Notes: generated by a model not told the origin, from the sequence alone. A stretch of DNA of 64,000 bases from Thiotrichales bacterium 19S9-11 (GCA_021713395.1 JAKJJT010000008.1:1-64000); one strand, 5' to 3'. Counted from the stretch's first letter, positions 26,966 to 36,655 are shown. A program made the numbers and translations.

Positions 26966-27930
26966 TGCAAAATGTAGAAATAAATACAGATATAAAATTA
27001 GTTAAAGCATTTGCACCAGCCAGTAGCGCAAATTTTTTAGTTGGGTTTGATCTTATAGGTTTCCCCATTAGCGGGGTTGGTGATGAAGTCACTCTAATTA
27101 AACGAGATGATCAGAAGCTTAATATTGTAGAGATAACAGGTGTTGATGCTAAACTACTTTCAGATGATATGTCAAAAAATGTTGTTACTATCGTCATTGA
27201 ACAATTTATTAGAAAATATCAATTGAATATTGGTTTTGATATTTATTTAAATAAAGGGATAACCATTGGTTCTGGTATGGGTGGCTCTGCAGCTTCAGCC
27301 GTTGCTGCTACGATTGCAGTTAATAGTTTTTTAAAAACGCCATTATTGGTAGAAGATTTGCTTGATGATGCAATTTATGGTGAAAGTATCGTTAGTGGGG
27401 GGGCTTATCATGGTGATAATATCGCACCATCAATGCTAGGTGGCTTAGTGTTGCTACAGTCCTCTAAGCCAGTTAAAACACTAAAACTCCCATCATGTGA
27501 ACTATATGCTGCAGTTGTTTGCCCAAAAATGCAGATTGAAACAAAGATGGCACGCACATTATTAAAAGAACCATTTGAATTAGATTTGGTCGTAAAACAA
27601 AGTGCAGCATTAGCAGCTGTTATTGCAGCGCTATATAAAAATGATAAGTCGTTATTAAAATCGCATTTAGAAGATATTTTAATTGAGCCTAGAAGAAAGC
27701 ATTTAATTAAAGGTTTTGATCAAGTTAAGTCAAAAGCAATGAATGAGGGTGCATTAGGCTGTGGCATTTCTGGCTCAGGTCCTTCAATGTTTGCTTTAGC
27801 TGAAAATGAGTTCAAAGCAAATAAAATTGCACAGGCTATGAAAGATGAATTTTTAGCGCTTGATGTTGACGCAAGCCATTGGGTTACTTTACTGGAAGCA
27901 GATGGCGCAAAAGTGATTGAAAAAACTTAA
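26965..27930 (+). CDS. thrB: Homoserine kinase
   Basis: 321 residues, GHMP kinase family. N-terminal FAPASSANFLVGFDLIG; ATP loop GSGMGGSAASAVAA (about 104); C-terminal motif GCGISGSGPSMFAL (about 267). Phosphorylates homoserine for ThrC. Its ATG shares one base with the thrA stop (TAATG), which shows coupled translation. Confidence 0.97.
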   Translation: MQNVEINTDIKLVKAFAPASSANFLVGFDLIGFPISGVGDEVTLIKRDDQKLNIVEITGVDAKLLSDDMSKNVVTIVIEQFIRKYQLNIGFDIYLNKGITIGSGMGGSAASAVAATIAVNSFLKTPLLVEDLLDDAIYGESIVSGGAYHGDNIAPSMLGGLVLLQSSKPVKTLKLPSCELYAAVVCPKMQIETKMARTLLKEPFELDLVVKQSAALAAVIAALYKNDKSLLKSHLEDILIEPRRKHLIKGFDQVKSKAMNEGALGCGISGSGPSMFALAENEFKANKIAQAMKDEFLALDVDASHWVTLLEADGAKVIEKT

Positions 27931-27945
27931 GGAATAATAATTAAT

Positions 27946-29232
27946 ATGAAATTTCATAGTACTAGATCAGATACAGAACAACTACTTATTTCAGAAGCAA
28001 TGATGCAAGGACTAGCGCCAGATGGTGGGCTTTTTATTCCAGATCATTTTCCAAAGCATTTATTAGAAGACTTTAATCAGGTTACAAGTTATCCTGAATT
28101 TGCTTATCATGTTCTAAAGCCTTATTTTCAATCAGATGAGTTAGCTGATCAGCTTGAAGCGATTTGTCATGAAGCTTTTAATTTTGAGTTACCAATAAAA
28201 ATTTTAGATACATATAACTTAGTGCTTGAGCTATTTCATGGGCCAACCTTATCATTTAAAGATTTTGGCGCACGCTTTTTAGCAAGTTGTCTAAGTCGAC
28301 TAGCAACAGAAAAGCCGTTTACAATTTTAGTTGCAACTTCAGGTGATACAGGCTCAGCTGTGGCAGCAGCGTTTCATAATAAGCCAAATATCCGAGTCGT
28401 AGTTTTATACCCAAAAGGTAAGATTTCATTAAGACAACAACAACAGATTACCTGCTGGGGAGATAATGTATTAGCCGTTGCAGTTCATGGTTCTTTTGAT
28501 GACTGTCAGCAATTAGTAAAAAATGCTTTTGAGGAATCTTGGTGGCAGGAAAATACAAAATTAAATACGGCTAATAGTATTAATATTGGTCGCTTACTAC
28601 CCCAATCAACTTACTATGCTTATAGCAGTTGGCAATATTTTTTACAAACAGATGAAAAAGCAAATTTTATTGTGCCCTCTGGTAATATTGGTAATGTTTC
28701 AGCTGCTTATTGGGCAAAACAAATGGGCTTTCCAATTGAAAAGCTAGTTTTATCTCAAAATGCAAATAATATTGTTGGTGAATATATTGAAACAGGTGCC
28801 TATACACCAAAAAAAAGCATTGAAACATTAGCAAATGCAATGGATGTGGGAAGTCCGAGTAATTTTGAGCGCTTGCTAAACCTATATCCAAATTTTGATG
28901 ACTTTATCAAAGGAGTAAAAGTCATTAGTTCTGATGATAATTCAATCAAAGAAACAATTAGAAAAGTTTATCAAACTTATAATGAAATAATATGTCCGCA
29001 TACAGCAACAGCATTTTATGCAAGAAGCTTCTTAGCAGAAGATAAAGCATATATTATTGTAGCAACGGCACATCCAGCAAAATTTGAACAAGTAATTGAA
29101 CCTGTTTTAAGCTTAAATGTGCCAGCCCCCCATAAGCTGCAAGCCTTAATTGATAAAAAACATAGTCAGGTTGAGATTAGTCCAAACTTAAAAGACTTAT
29201 CTACAACCTATAGACAGTACTTTGATGTTTAG
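27946..29232 (+). CDS. thrC: Threonine synthase
   Basis: 428 residues. N-terminal MKFHSTRSD and LAPDGGLFIPD, PLP lysine in LFHGPTLSFKDFGARF (about 107), phosphate loop ATSGDTGSAVAAAF. Converts O-phosphohomoserine to threonine; final gene of thrABC, 15 bp after thrB. The 3' end overlaps the end of the convergent lipoprotein gene by 4 bp. Confidence 0.97.
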   Translation: MKFHSTRSDTEQLLISEAMMQGLAPDGGLFIPDHFPKHLLEDFNQVTSYPEFAYHVLKPYFQSDELADQLEAICHEAFNFELPIKILDTYNLVLELFHGPTLSFKDFGARFLASCLSRLATEKPFTILVATSGDTGSAVAAAFHNKPNIRVVVLYPKGKISLRQQQQITCWGDNVLAVAVHGSFDDCQQLVKNAFEESWWQENTKLNTANSINIGRLLPQSTYYAYSSWQYFLQTDEKANFIVPSGNIGNVSAAYWAKQMGFPIEKLVLSQNANNIVGEYIETGAYTPKKSIETLANAMDVGSPSNFERLLNLYPNFDDFIKGVKVISSDDNSIKETIRKVYQTYNEIICPHTATAFYARSFLAEDKAYIIVATAHPAKFEQVIEPVLSLNVPAPHKLQALIDKKHSQVEISPNLKDLSTTYRQYFDV

Positions 29233-32200
29233 TTGGTAGGATTACTAGGGATATTAGTAACTAGTAAGCCAGAGTCATAACCAACATAAACAGAGCTGTT
29301 ATTTCCTTTATAAACAGTATGTATTGTATTTGAACCATCACCAAATCCATCATTATAACCAGGATAGTTCCAGCTTAGATCTGATATATTAGATACATCA
29401 GTTGTAGCGAGTCCATTATTAGAACCAACATATAATGTATTACCATCAAGCATTAAGCTGTTTATCACGTTGTAGTTAAGCCCTGTTATTGGATTTTCCA
29501 ACGTAATCGTTTTTTCTGTGCTGCTATCATTGTAATTTTCTATTACTAAAAGACCTGATCCTTGTGTTCCAAGATAGATATTATTAGCATCTACAACAAC
29601 AGCAGATAAGTTGTTATTGCTTATACCTAAAAACTTAGTGCAGTCTGCTATGCTTTCACTGTTTATTGAGCAAGTATATAAACCGTCATCACTTGTCGTT
29701 GCATATAATGTGCTATTATCATTAAAGTAATATAAGTCTGTTACATTATGACCAGAAAGGGTTTCTGTCCAAACTAAGCTATTAATATCATCACTATTTG
29801 CAGTAGATATTTTAAGACCATCAGTTGTTCCAACAAAAACATTTTTATCATTTGTTGTTACATCTTTTACATCTACAAGGTTGCCACTATCATCACTCTT
29901 TGTCCAAGAGTAATAGTGGTTTGTAGTGCCAGTACCGTTTTCTTGTATATTTTCTAGATTATAAACATAAAGTCCTGGAGGAACATATCGATCATTAGTG
30001 TAATATTTAGCAGCTAGATAAAGATTTTTTGAATCAACAGCAACTGATTGGCCACGAACATTACCTATAATTGTTTCCCAGCTATAGCTGCCATCATTTA
30101 GATCTGAAACCAAATGCCCTTGCGATAATATATTTCCATCAATTGTGTAGATATAATTATTCTCAGTTTTTGCAACACCAATGACTGCTGGAAAATGAGA
30201 AACACCAACACCGTTTAATAGTGAGATTCTAGTTAAAGAGTCTGATGACGCGTCAACTGGATTTAAAACAGCTAGATTAGAACCAGCCATATAAATATAG
30301 CCTTCTTTATCTTCATAGACCTTAATAGGAGATGATGATAGTAAACCTTGGCCTTTTGAGTTAATAATACTATCATAAGAAAATGTATTATTTTCAAATT
30401 GTGGATTCATAATAACGGATACACCTAAACTATTTAAAGCTACGCTACCAGTTTTATTGCTACCAAGTACAACCTCATGGTTTGTATTATCAATATATAT
30501 GCTATAGATATTATTACTTATTATTGGGCTGTTATCTTCAGAAGTATTTTCAAGATGTCCTACTTGATTTAGATCTTGATCGAAAACATATAAACCATTT
30601 GTTTCCGTTCCAATATAGAGGTTGCCGTTTTCATCGCCAGCAACAACGTTAACTCCTTGGTCAGCTAATATAGTTGGTTCACTTCCCCAAGTATTTCCAT
30701 TGTCACTAGAAATATAAACACCATTATTAGTAGCAGCATAAACGTCACTGCCATTGACATAAACGTTATTCACATTAATGTCTGGTAGTTCTTGATTCCA
30801 AGAGCTGCCATTGTCTGATGAGATAAATAAACCATTATTAGTAGCGGCATAAATGCTATTATTAGCTACATAAGTATAATGAACTTGATTACCTTTTAAT
30901 GTATTAGTCCAGGTATAATTATGTTTATCTTCTCCTTGACTTAATTTTGAAGAAATTAATAAACCACTATTTGTGCCTAAATAAATTTTTTGATCAGTAT
31001 CTACAAAAACTGAATTTAATAAATTATAATATAAGCCATCTGCAGCTGTTAGGTTTATCCAGTTAATGCTTACAAAATTACCCTCGCTATCAAACATTTT
31101 TGTACCAATTGATAGGCCAGCAGCAGTTGCAACATAGATGGTATCATTGTTATCTATAAATATGCCTTTAGTTGCATAATTTGAAATATCATCATTTTCT
31201 CTAGATGTGTTTTGAGGTAAGTTGTAATACTCAGGATAGTTATTAATTGTCAATGGTTCATCAATTTGTGTTGTTTTGTCATTGCCAATCACATTAATAA
31301 AGACATCAGGATAAGAAGATGTGTCAACATTTCCAGGGTTATATTCAACTGTAAATTCACATGACTCTAAAGGTCTTAGCGTTTTGCCAACACAAGTACT
31401 AGCACTATCATTAGTTGTAAAGTTATTTGACAGTTGAGAGTAAGCAAGGCTTAATCCACTTACATTATACAAACTATGATTTGTAACAGAAATCTGAACT
31501 TCATTATTAACATTACTATTTGTTGTAATATGACTAGATGAAGTAATACCTGCATTTAATTTTGTAGGTGTGTCACCTTGAAGTAAAATTTCATTTGAAG
31601 CATTGGCATTTCCGCCGATAACTTGGAACTTATCGTTACCATATGGATTATTGCCTGCATTTAGTGTGACGTAGCATTGGCCAAATCCATTGACTTTGTA
31701 GTTGCCATTACCATCAGTTTGACAGTTTGTATCTATCTTATTGATGTGTAAGTTGCTTAAGTCAGAAACTTTAAGCCCAGTTGCATCAACAGGTGAAGCA
31801 TTGTAAATAGTAATCTTAGCATTATCATAAGGATTTAACGTAATTTCACTTGTGCTATTAGCTTGTTCAGAAGCTATTTTGATTATTGGCTTAAGTACTT
31901 CAACATCAGACTTAACTGCATCATCAATATTATTGTTTGTCATTGTATAGTTAGAAGTACTTTTTGTTTTTGAGCTTGTCGTTGTTGCTTTTACATCAAC
32001 GGTACATGATTTGCTATTATCTAAAATACCCGTACAGTTTGAGTTACTAAAAGATAACCCATCGGTTGAATTAAATTGAGCATTAGAAAATTCGACGTCA
32101 ACGCCTGTGTCGTTTTCTACTGTGATTGTTTTATTTTTATTATCATCGTTGCCAACAAACTGAGGGTTTTGACTCGTTAGTGACTTAACAATAAAGTGAT

Positions 32201-32642
32201 TAACTTGTGTTTTTAGCGCTTGGCTATCTATTGTTGCAGTCACATAAAATGATACGATATGATTACTAATAATATTACGAGACTGATCATTTGGTGTTAA
32301 AGTAATATTACATGAACTACTAGTTGTTAAGTCATCACATGTATTCTTAACATTAAAATATTGAGCGTCTTGTTGATTAGTAAAATGAATAGAAACATTA
32401 CTTGCAGTTGCACTATCTGAACTGGTTGTTCCTAGTTGTAAATTGTTTGAATCAGATGCTAGTGTAACATCAATTGGATAGTCAAAAGAAACAACAGCCA
32501 CATTGTTTCCAGCGTGGCTGCTTGCTAATGAATAAGTAGCAGCTTGGTTAGATGATATATCGCTATCATTACACCCAAACATAGCTATAGAGGCAGAAGT
32601 TAATACTAAAGCTTTTATTGTTTTATTTGTTATATTTTTCAT
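29229..32642 (-). CDS. Large surface-type lipoprotein with Ig-like N-terminal and beta-propeller C-terminal repeats
   Basis: 1137 residues. The signal peptide ends in a lipobox-like SIAMFGC-N (about 18-25), with an imperfect -3/-2 position. About 50-470 contain repeated Ig-like modules with a terminal Cys pair (CDDLTTSSSCNITLTP; NCTGILDNSKSCTVDV; TCVGKTLRPLESCEFTVEY), the pattern of choice-of-anchor or ASPM-SPD-2-Hydin-like domains. About 485-1130 carry many copies of I-Y-A/V-A-T-x-x-G-L and SSDNGSSW/TW-type BNR or two-component-propeller repeats, probably one or two beta-propellers. Expected on the outer membrane. It is alone, converging with thrC. No partner or ligand suggested by neighbours. 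Confidence 0.75.
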   Translation of the reverse strand: MKNITNKTIKALVLTSASIAMFGCNDSDISSNQAATYSLASSHAGNNVAVVSFDYPIDVTLASDSNNLQLGTTSSDSATASNVSIHFTNQQDAQYFNVKNTCDDLTTSSSCNITLTPNDQSRNIISNHIVSFYVTATIDSQALKTQVNHFIVKSLTSQNPQFVGNDDNKNKTITVENDTGVDVEFSNAQFNSTDGLSFSNSNCTGILDNSKSCTVDVKATTTSSKTKSTSNYTMTNNNIDDAVKSDVEVLKPIIKIASEQANSTSEITLNPYDNAKITIYNASPVDATGLKVSDLSNLHINKIDTNCQTDGNGNYKVNGFGQCYVTLNAGNNPYGNDKFQVIGGNANASNEILLQGDTPTKLNAGITSSSHITTNSNVNNEVQISVTNHSLYNVSGLSLAYSQLSNNFTTNDSASTCVGKTLRPLESCEFTVEYNPGNVDTSSYPDVFINVIGNDKTTQIDEPLTINNYPEYYNLPQNTSRENDDISNYATKGIFIDNNDTIYVATAAGLSIGTKMFDSEGNFVSINWINLTAADGLYYNLLNSVFVDTDQKIYLGTNSGLLISSKLSQGEDKHNYTWTNTLKGNQVHYTYVANNSIYAATNNGLFISSDNGSSWNQELPDINVNNVYVNGSDVYAATNNGVYISSDNGNTWGSEPTILADQGVNVVAGDENGNLYIGTETNGLYVFDQDLNQVGHLENTSEDNSPIISNNIYSIYIDNTNHEVVLGSNKTGSVALNSLGVSVIMNPQFENNTFSYDSIINSKGQGLLSSSPIKVYEDKEGYIYMAGSNLAVLNPVDASSDSLTRISLLNGVGVSHFPAVIGVAKTENNYIYTIDGNILSQGHLVSDLNDGSYSWETIIGNVRGQSVAVDSKNLYLAAKYYTNDRYVPPGLYVYNLENIQENGTGTTNHYYSWTKSDDSGNLVDVKDVTTNDKNVFVGTTDGLKISTANSDDINSLVWTETLSGHNVTDLYYFNDNSTLYATTSDDGLYTCSINSESIADCTKFLGISNNNLSAVVVDANNIYLGTQGSGLLVIENYNDSSTEKTITLENPITGLNYNVINSLMLDGNTLYVGSNNGLATTDVSNISDLSWNYPGYNDGFGDGSNTIHTVYKGNNSSVYVGYDSGLLVTNIPSNPTN

Positions 32643-32815
32643 TAGTTTTACCTATTATTGCTTTTATTTTTTATATTGCTTTTATTACAATCCGAGCAAC
32701 AATATACCTGATGGTTAAAATATAATCAACTTTTTTTTGAGATTTTTAAAATGATTCGTTAACTTCTTTGGTATATCTGAAACTAGGTTAAAATGTTATA
32801 ACGTTCAACATGAAA

Positions 32816-32832
32816 CTTATTTCAGAAATAAG
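32816..32832. promoter_or_regulatory. 17-bp palindrome upstream of sufE, possible operator
   Basis: CTTATTTCAGAAATAAG is a perfect inverted repeat (8-bp arms, central A) 94 bp before the sufE start, in the gap shared with the divergent lipoprotein gene. It could regulate either. No matching factor is suggested in the window. Confidence 0.35.
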
Positions 32833-32925
32833 ATTTGCTTTTCAAACAAAATAATTTGATCTGTTTATGAACTTTATGTGATAGAATTATTCTATCTTTG
32901 AACGAAGTTATTTAGATGTAAATAA

Positions 32926-33354
32926 ATGATTAATACAAACATTACAGAGAAGCAAAAAGAAGTTGTTGAAAATTTTGAGTTTTTTGAAGATTGGCAAGAA
33001 AAGTATGCCTATCTAATAGGCTTAGGTAAGTCATTAGAAACCTTTCCAGAAGAGAAAAAAAATGATGAACACTTAATTAAAGGGTGTCAATCTTTAGTTT
33101 GGTTTGATGTTGAGCTTCGAGATGATGGACTGCTTTACTTTAGAGGTATTAGTGATGCTGCCATTGTTTCTGGATTGATTGGCCTTTTAATTCATATTTA
33201 TAGTGGCCAGTCACCGGAGGCTATTCTGGCAAGTGAACCAGAGTTTATTAAAGAAATTGGTTTAGAACAGCATTTAAGCCCAACAAGGAATAATGGTTTA
33301 TACTCAATGTTAAAAGCAATTAAAACTTTTGCTAGAGACTATGCCAACGTTTAA
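32926..33354 (+). CDS. sufE: SufE-family cysteine desulfurase sulfur acceptor
   Basis: 142 residues. The SufE/CsdE pattern is present: FEDWQEKYAYLIGLGK (about 21), HLIKGCQSLVWF with the acceptor Cys (about 50-62), and GLIGLLIHIYSGQSPEAIL. It takes persulfide sulfur from a SufS/CsdA-type desulfurase for iron-sulfur cluster building. The rest of a suf operon is not here; the gene overlaps hemD by 14 bp. SufE versus CsdE not decided. Confidence 0.93.
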   Translation: MINTNITEKQKEVVENFEFFEDWQEKYAYLIGLGKSLETFPEEKKNDEHLIKGCQSLVWFDVELRDDGLLYFRGISDAAIVSGLIGLLIHIYSGQSPEAILASEPEFIKEIGLEQHLSPTRNNGLYSMLKAIKTFARDYANV

Positions 33355-34096
33355 ACCATCTTATATTTACAATACTCGTCCAGGAACAAAAGGGCAAAAA
33401 TTATCAAAATTGCTATCTAAAAGTGGCTACGAAGTCTACAGTCAACCAATACAGACAATTTCTCCACTAGTCATTGATCAAGGTTATATTGAAAAATTAA
33501 AAAATATCTCAAGCGCTTGGATTTTTATTAGCCCTTCAGCCGTTGACTGTTTTTTTAGTCAGGTAAAACTAGATGACTTAGATTTAAAATATAAGCCTTT
33601 ACTTTTAGCTGTTGGTTCAGGAACAAAAGATCAAATTTATAAGTATTTTCCTAATGCAGATATTATTTATCCAAAAGAAGACCATGGTGCTCAAGCTTTA
33701 TTGGAACAACTTAATAACCATCAACTTAATATTAATCATTATTTTATTTTTAGAGGTAAAACAGGCTCTGCATTACTCTATGATACGTTAAGTCAGGTTT
33801 CTCAAGTTGAGTCAATTATTTGTTATCAGCGCATTACAAATAATGAGATTATTGATGGTAATTTAAATCGATTATTTTTAGCTCATCAGCCAGATATAAT
33901 TATCACGACTAGTTTTGAAGCATTAGAGGAATTAAATCGCTATTATGCTAACGCAAACTGGTTAAAACATGCTTTAATTACGGTTACAAGTAAGCGTATG
34001 CTAACATGGGCAAATAAGCAAGGTTTTAAGCGTACGCTCTTACTTAAATCATTAGATAATGAGTCTATTTTAAATGCAGTTCAGAAGCTTTCTTAA
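33341..34096 (+). CDS. hemD: Uroporphyrinogen-III synthase
   Basis: About 251 residues from ATG 33341 (a TTG at 33329 is less likely). Family is poorly conserved, but YNTRPGTKGQKLSKLLSKSG, WIFISPSAVDCFF, AVGSGTKDQI, and IIITTSFEALEEL with VTSKRML fit HemD. It cyclises hydroxymethylbilane to uroporphyrinogen III. The next two genes are hemX and hemY, the common hemD-hemX-hemY order; hemC is not adjacent. Confidence 0.92.
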   Translation: MPTFKPSYIYNTRPGTKGQKLSKLLSKSGYEVYSQPIQTISPLVIDQGYIEKLKNISSAWIFISPSAVDCFFSQVKLDDLDLKYKPLLLAVGSGTKDQIYKYFPNADIIYPKEDHGAQALLEQLNNHQLNINHYFIFRGKTGSALLYDTLSQVSQVESIICYQRITNNEIIDGNLNRLFLAHQPDIIITTSFEALEELNRYYANANWLKHALITVTSKRMLTWANKQGFKRTLLLKSLDNESILNAVQKLS

Positions 34097-34109
34097 AAGG
34101 AGATAATTG

Positions 34110-35294
34110 GTGACAGATAAAAAAGACGATGAAAAAAAAGTAACAAAATCAGCATCAACTTCTCAGGAAAAGCCTAAAACTTCAACAAAACAGAAAGCGA
34201 AAACAGAAAAAGTAGAATCAACTCCTTCTACTCAAGTAATTGCCAAGCAAACTAAAAAATCACTTATTACACCATTGGCATTGATTGTTGGCTTAGTTGG
34301 TTGTGGTATTGCAAGTTATAGTATTTATACTCAGCAGCAACAAAAAAGTACAATAATAGAATTAGTGCAAAAAAACGCTGAGTATGAGCAATTAAATGAT
34401 CAAACAACAAAAGTAATGACTCAAATTGCAAATACAATAAATGATCAGCAGTCTGAGTATGTTAAAAACCTGCAAGATAAAGAGCAAATTCAATCACTTG
34501 TGAAAAAAACATATGCACTTGATCAACAGGTAAAGTCAATGAAGTCTGATTATTTGCTGCCACAAAGTGATTTATACCAACAGTTAGTTTTAATTCAGGT
34601 GAATTCTGCAGGTATTTACTTAAACATGGCAAATCATTATTTAGCCTTATATGCAGGAGCTAATCAGGCAATTAGTTTGATTGAAGCTGCTGAGTCAGCG
34701 CTTGTTAATGCAGACGCTAGAGCAAAACCAGCATTAGAGATGGTTAGAAAAGCAAAATATGCAGTTGAGAATGCAACGCTGTTTACTGAGTATAATGAAA
34801 ACATGAACAAGCTTAATAAGCTCAGCAAAAAGCTTAATAAACTAACATTGAAATTGCCAAGTGATCCAATAGAGCAGCTGGATGGAAGGCTAGTAAAGAA
34901 AGATATATCTGACAAAAGCGTTTTTATGCAGTCATTAGATAAATTATCTGGCTTGGTGAAAGTAAATAAATTAGATCAGATACATGAAAACTTACTAAGC
35001 TTTACAAAACGAGAAAACTTAATCGTTACTTTAAATTTAATGTTAGAGCAAGCCAAATGGGCGTTACAACGCCGTGACTCAATTGTATTTAAAGAAAATA
35101 TTAATAATGCAGTTAATGAAGTAAAAATGTATTATCAAGCAGATAAACTAGCAAAAGAATGGTTAATAATCGCAAATAGCATACAGTATGGTCAGTCAGA
35201 TGATTACACTCAGGCGATGAGTCAAGCAATGTATGCAGTTAATCAACTTGAAAGTCAGATTTTAACGTCTTCTACGTTAGGAGATAAAAAATGA
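34110..35294 (+). CDS. hemX: HemX-like membrane protein (uroporphyrinogen-III C-methyltransferase-named family)
   Basis: About 394 residues from GTG 34110; the AAGGAG at 34097-34102 fits it better than the TTG at 34107. A Lys/Ser-rich cytoplasmic tail (about 1-50), one membrane segment (LITPLALIVGLVGCGIASYS, about 54) and a long periplasmic coiled coil follow. HemX proteins lack methyltransferase motifs despite their usual name; the role is unclear, probably scaffold for haem enzymes. It follows hemD by 13 bp and overlaps hemY by 4 (ATGA). Confidence 0.9.
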   Translation: MTDKKDDEKKVTKSASTSQEKPKTSTKQKAKTEKVESTPSTQVIAKQTKKSLITPLALIVGLVGCGIASYSIYTQQQQKSTIIELVQKNAEYEQLNDQTTKVMTQIANTINDQQSEYVKNLQDKEQIQSLVKKTYALDQQVKSMKSDYLLPQSDLYQQLVLIQVNSAGIYLNMANHYLALYAGANQAISLIEAAESALVNADARAKPALEMVRKAKYAVENATLFTEYNENMNKLNKLSKKLNKLTLKLPSDPIEQLDGRLVKKDISDKSVFMQSLDKLSGLVKVNKLDQIHENLLSFTKRENLIVTLNLMLEQAKWALQRRDSIVFKENINNAVNEVKMYYQADKLAKEWLIIANSIQYGQSDDYTQAMSQAMYAVNQLESQILTSSTLGDKK

Positions 35295-36481
35295 GTCGCT
35301 TTATTAGTTTATTGTTTACTATTCTTTTAGCTGGATTTATCGGTGTTGTATTGGTTCAATCGCAAGGTATGTTAATCCTTACGATTTCTGGGTATATGAT
35401 AGAAACACCACTTTGGTTTGCTGTATTATCAGTGATTATTATTGGTTTTTTAGCTGTGATCGTTGTTAAAGCAATCAAAGGTACGTTATATGTGCCATTT
35501 CAGTTTTCAATGTTTTTTATCAAGCGTAAGCGTAAGAAAGCTTTAGAGAGCTTGCGCTTATCCATATTAGCTGTTTTAAGTGGAGACTATGATTTGCTAT
35601 CAGATAAAAGAAAGACTAAGAATTATCATAGTTTAAAGTCTTTTGGATTTGATGATGTTGGGCTTTTAATGGAGGCTATTTCATTATTAAAAACTAATCG
35701 TATTAAAGAGTTAAAGCTACTTTTATCATCTTTACCACATAAGTTATATGAATCTGAGTTTATTTTATGGGTTAGATCAGAGCTTTTACTACAAGAAAAT
35801 AAACAAACAGAAGCTTATCAATTACTAAGCGATGCACGAGGGATTTTTCCGCAATCAAAACTAATTTATCATGCATTTATTGATGCTAGCTTAGCAGAAG
35901 GCAGGTTTGTTAAAGTTTTAGCGTTATTAGAAGAAGGAAATAGTCATCGCATGCTAAGTCAGCATAAGTTAGATAGTTATTATGAAAGAGCGATACTTTC
36001 AAATCTAGAGCAGTTAAAAGTAGGGAATGCTGTTACTGTTAGTGAATTTTGGTCAACGGTGCCAAATAAGTACAAAAAGCATGATAAAATATACTTAAAA
36101 TATATTGAAGTATTAATAAAAACCAATCAAAGTGAGAAAGCAGAAGGCTTGTTAAAAAAACTACTGAAAAAAGCGTATGCTATTCGTTACCTTGCATTAT
36201 GGTCAGAGTTAGTTCATGTTTCTGCAAAAGAACGCTTAAATTTTATTGAATCACAGTTTAAAGGTACTCAACTATTGGAAGAAGACCAAGTAAAGTTTAT
36301 TTGTGCAAAACTAGCTGTTGAAGCAGCAGAGTATGATCAAGCGAAGTCTCTGTTAGAAAGCTTGCCTAGAAATACACAAATCGATGCATTATTGGCTAAT
36401 GTATATTACCATCTTAATATGCATCATAAAGCAGTGTCATATTATCAAAAAGCGGTTGGACAGGAAGCAACAGCGCTTTAG
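35291..36481 (+). CDS. hemY: HemY-like membrane TPR protein
   Basis: 396 residues. Two N-terminal membrane segments (FISLLFTILLAGFIGVVLVQ; FAVLSVIIIGFLAVIVVKAI) and a helical, TPR-like body, as in gammaproteobacterial HemY (not the unrelated protoporphyrinogen oxidase of the same name). RSELLLQENKQTEAYQLL and ALLANVYYHLNMHHKAVSYY are typical TPR pairs. Last gene of hemD-hemX-hemY, start overlapping hemX. Confidence 0.9.
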   Translation: MSRFISLLFTILLAGFIGVVLVQSQGMLILTISGYMIETPLWFAVLSVIIIGFLAVIVVKAIKGTLYVPFQFSMFFIKRKRKKALESLRLSILAVLSGDYDLLSDKRKTKNYHSLKSFGFDDVGLLMEAISLLKTNRIKELKLLLSSLPHKLYESEFILWVRSELLLQENKQTEAYQLLSDARGIFPQSKLIYHAFIDASLAEGRFVKVLALLEEGNSHRMLSQHKLDSYYERAILSNLEQLKVGNAVTVSEFWSTVPNKYKKHDKIYLKYIEVLIKTNQSEKAEGLLKKLLKKAYAIRYLALWSELVHVSAKERLNFIESQFKGTQLLEEDQVKFICAKLAVEAAEYDQAKSLLESLPRNTQIDALLANVYYHLNMHHKAVSYYQKAVGQEATAL

Positions 36482-36500
36482 TTATATATAAACCAAGAAC

Positions 36501-36529
36501 TTGACTTTTTGGCTTACAATATAGATAAT
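36501..36529 (+). promoter_or_regulatory. Sigma-70-type promoter of the ABC-F gene
   Basis: TTGACT (36501-36506) and GATAAT (36524-36529) are separated by 17 bp. Predicted start near 36536 gives a 120-nt leader before the ABC-F start at 36656, long for this compact genome. Confidence 0.75.
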
Positions 36530-36563
36530 TGAAAAAGTTAATTTATTTTTAGGTTAAAGTGAA

Positions 36564-36581
36564 ATGAATAATATTTTTTAA
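36564..36581 (+). CDS. Putative leader peptide MNNIF in the ABC-F mRNA leader
   Basis: ATG AAT AAT ATT TTT TAA, with an AGG-type ribosome site 10 nt before (36551-36553). It sits between the promoter and an attenuator-like hairpin set. Short leader peptides of this kind control many antibiotic-responsive ABC-F genes by ribosome stalling. Too short for statistical support; the case rests on position. Confidence 0.4.
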   Translation: MNNIF

Positions 36582-36585
36582 ATCT

Positions 36586-36633
36586 GCCCTAAGTTTGGGC
36601 AACTCATCAATGCTTAAGCATTCAGTAAAGCCC
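36586..36633 (+). promoter_or_regulatory. Alternative-hairpin (attenuator-like) leader region of the ABC-F gene
   Basis: GGGC at 36597-36600 can pair with GCCC at 36586-36589 (short loop) or with GCCC at 36630-36633, enclosing a perfect 14-bp palindrome AATGCTTAAGCATT (36609-36622). These pairings exclude each other. The first stem begins 4 nt after the putative leader peptide's stop, where a stalled ribosome would cover it. No U-run was seen, so control would be of translation, or of premature ending by another path. Confidence 0.5.
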
Positions 36634-36655
36634 TTAAAGATTTGAGAAATATATT

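Noticed and set aside
36586-36633. Intrinsic terminator upstream of the ABC-F gene
   Set aside because: Stems are short and no U-run follows either hairpin, so it is reported only as a possible attenuator.
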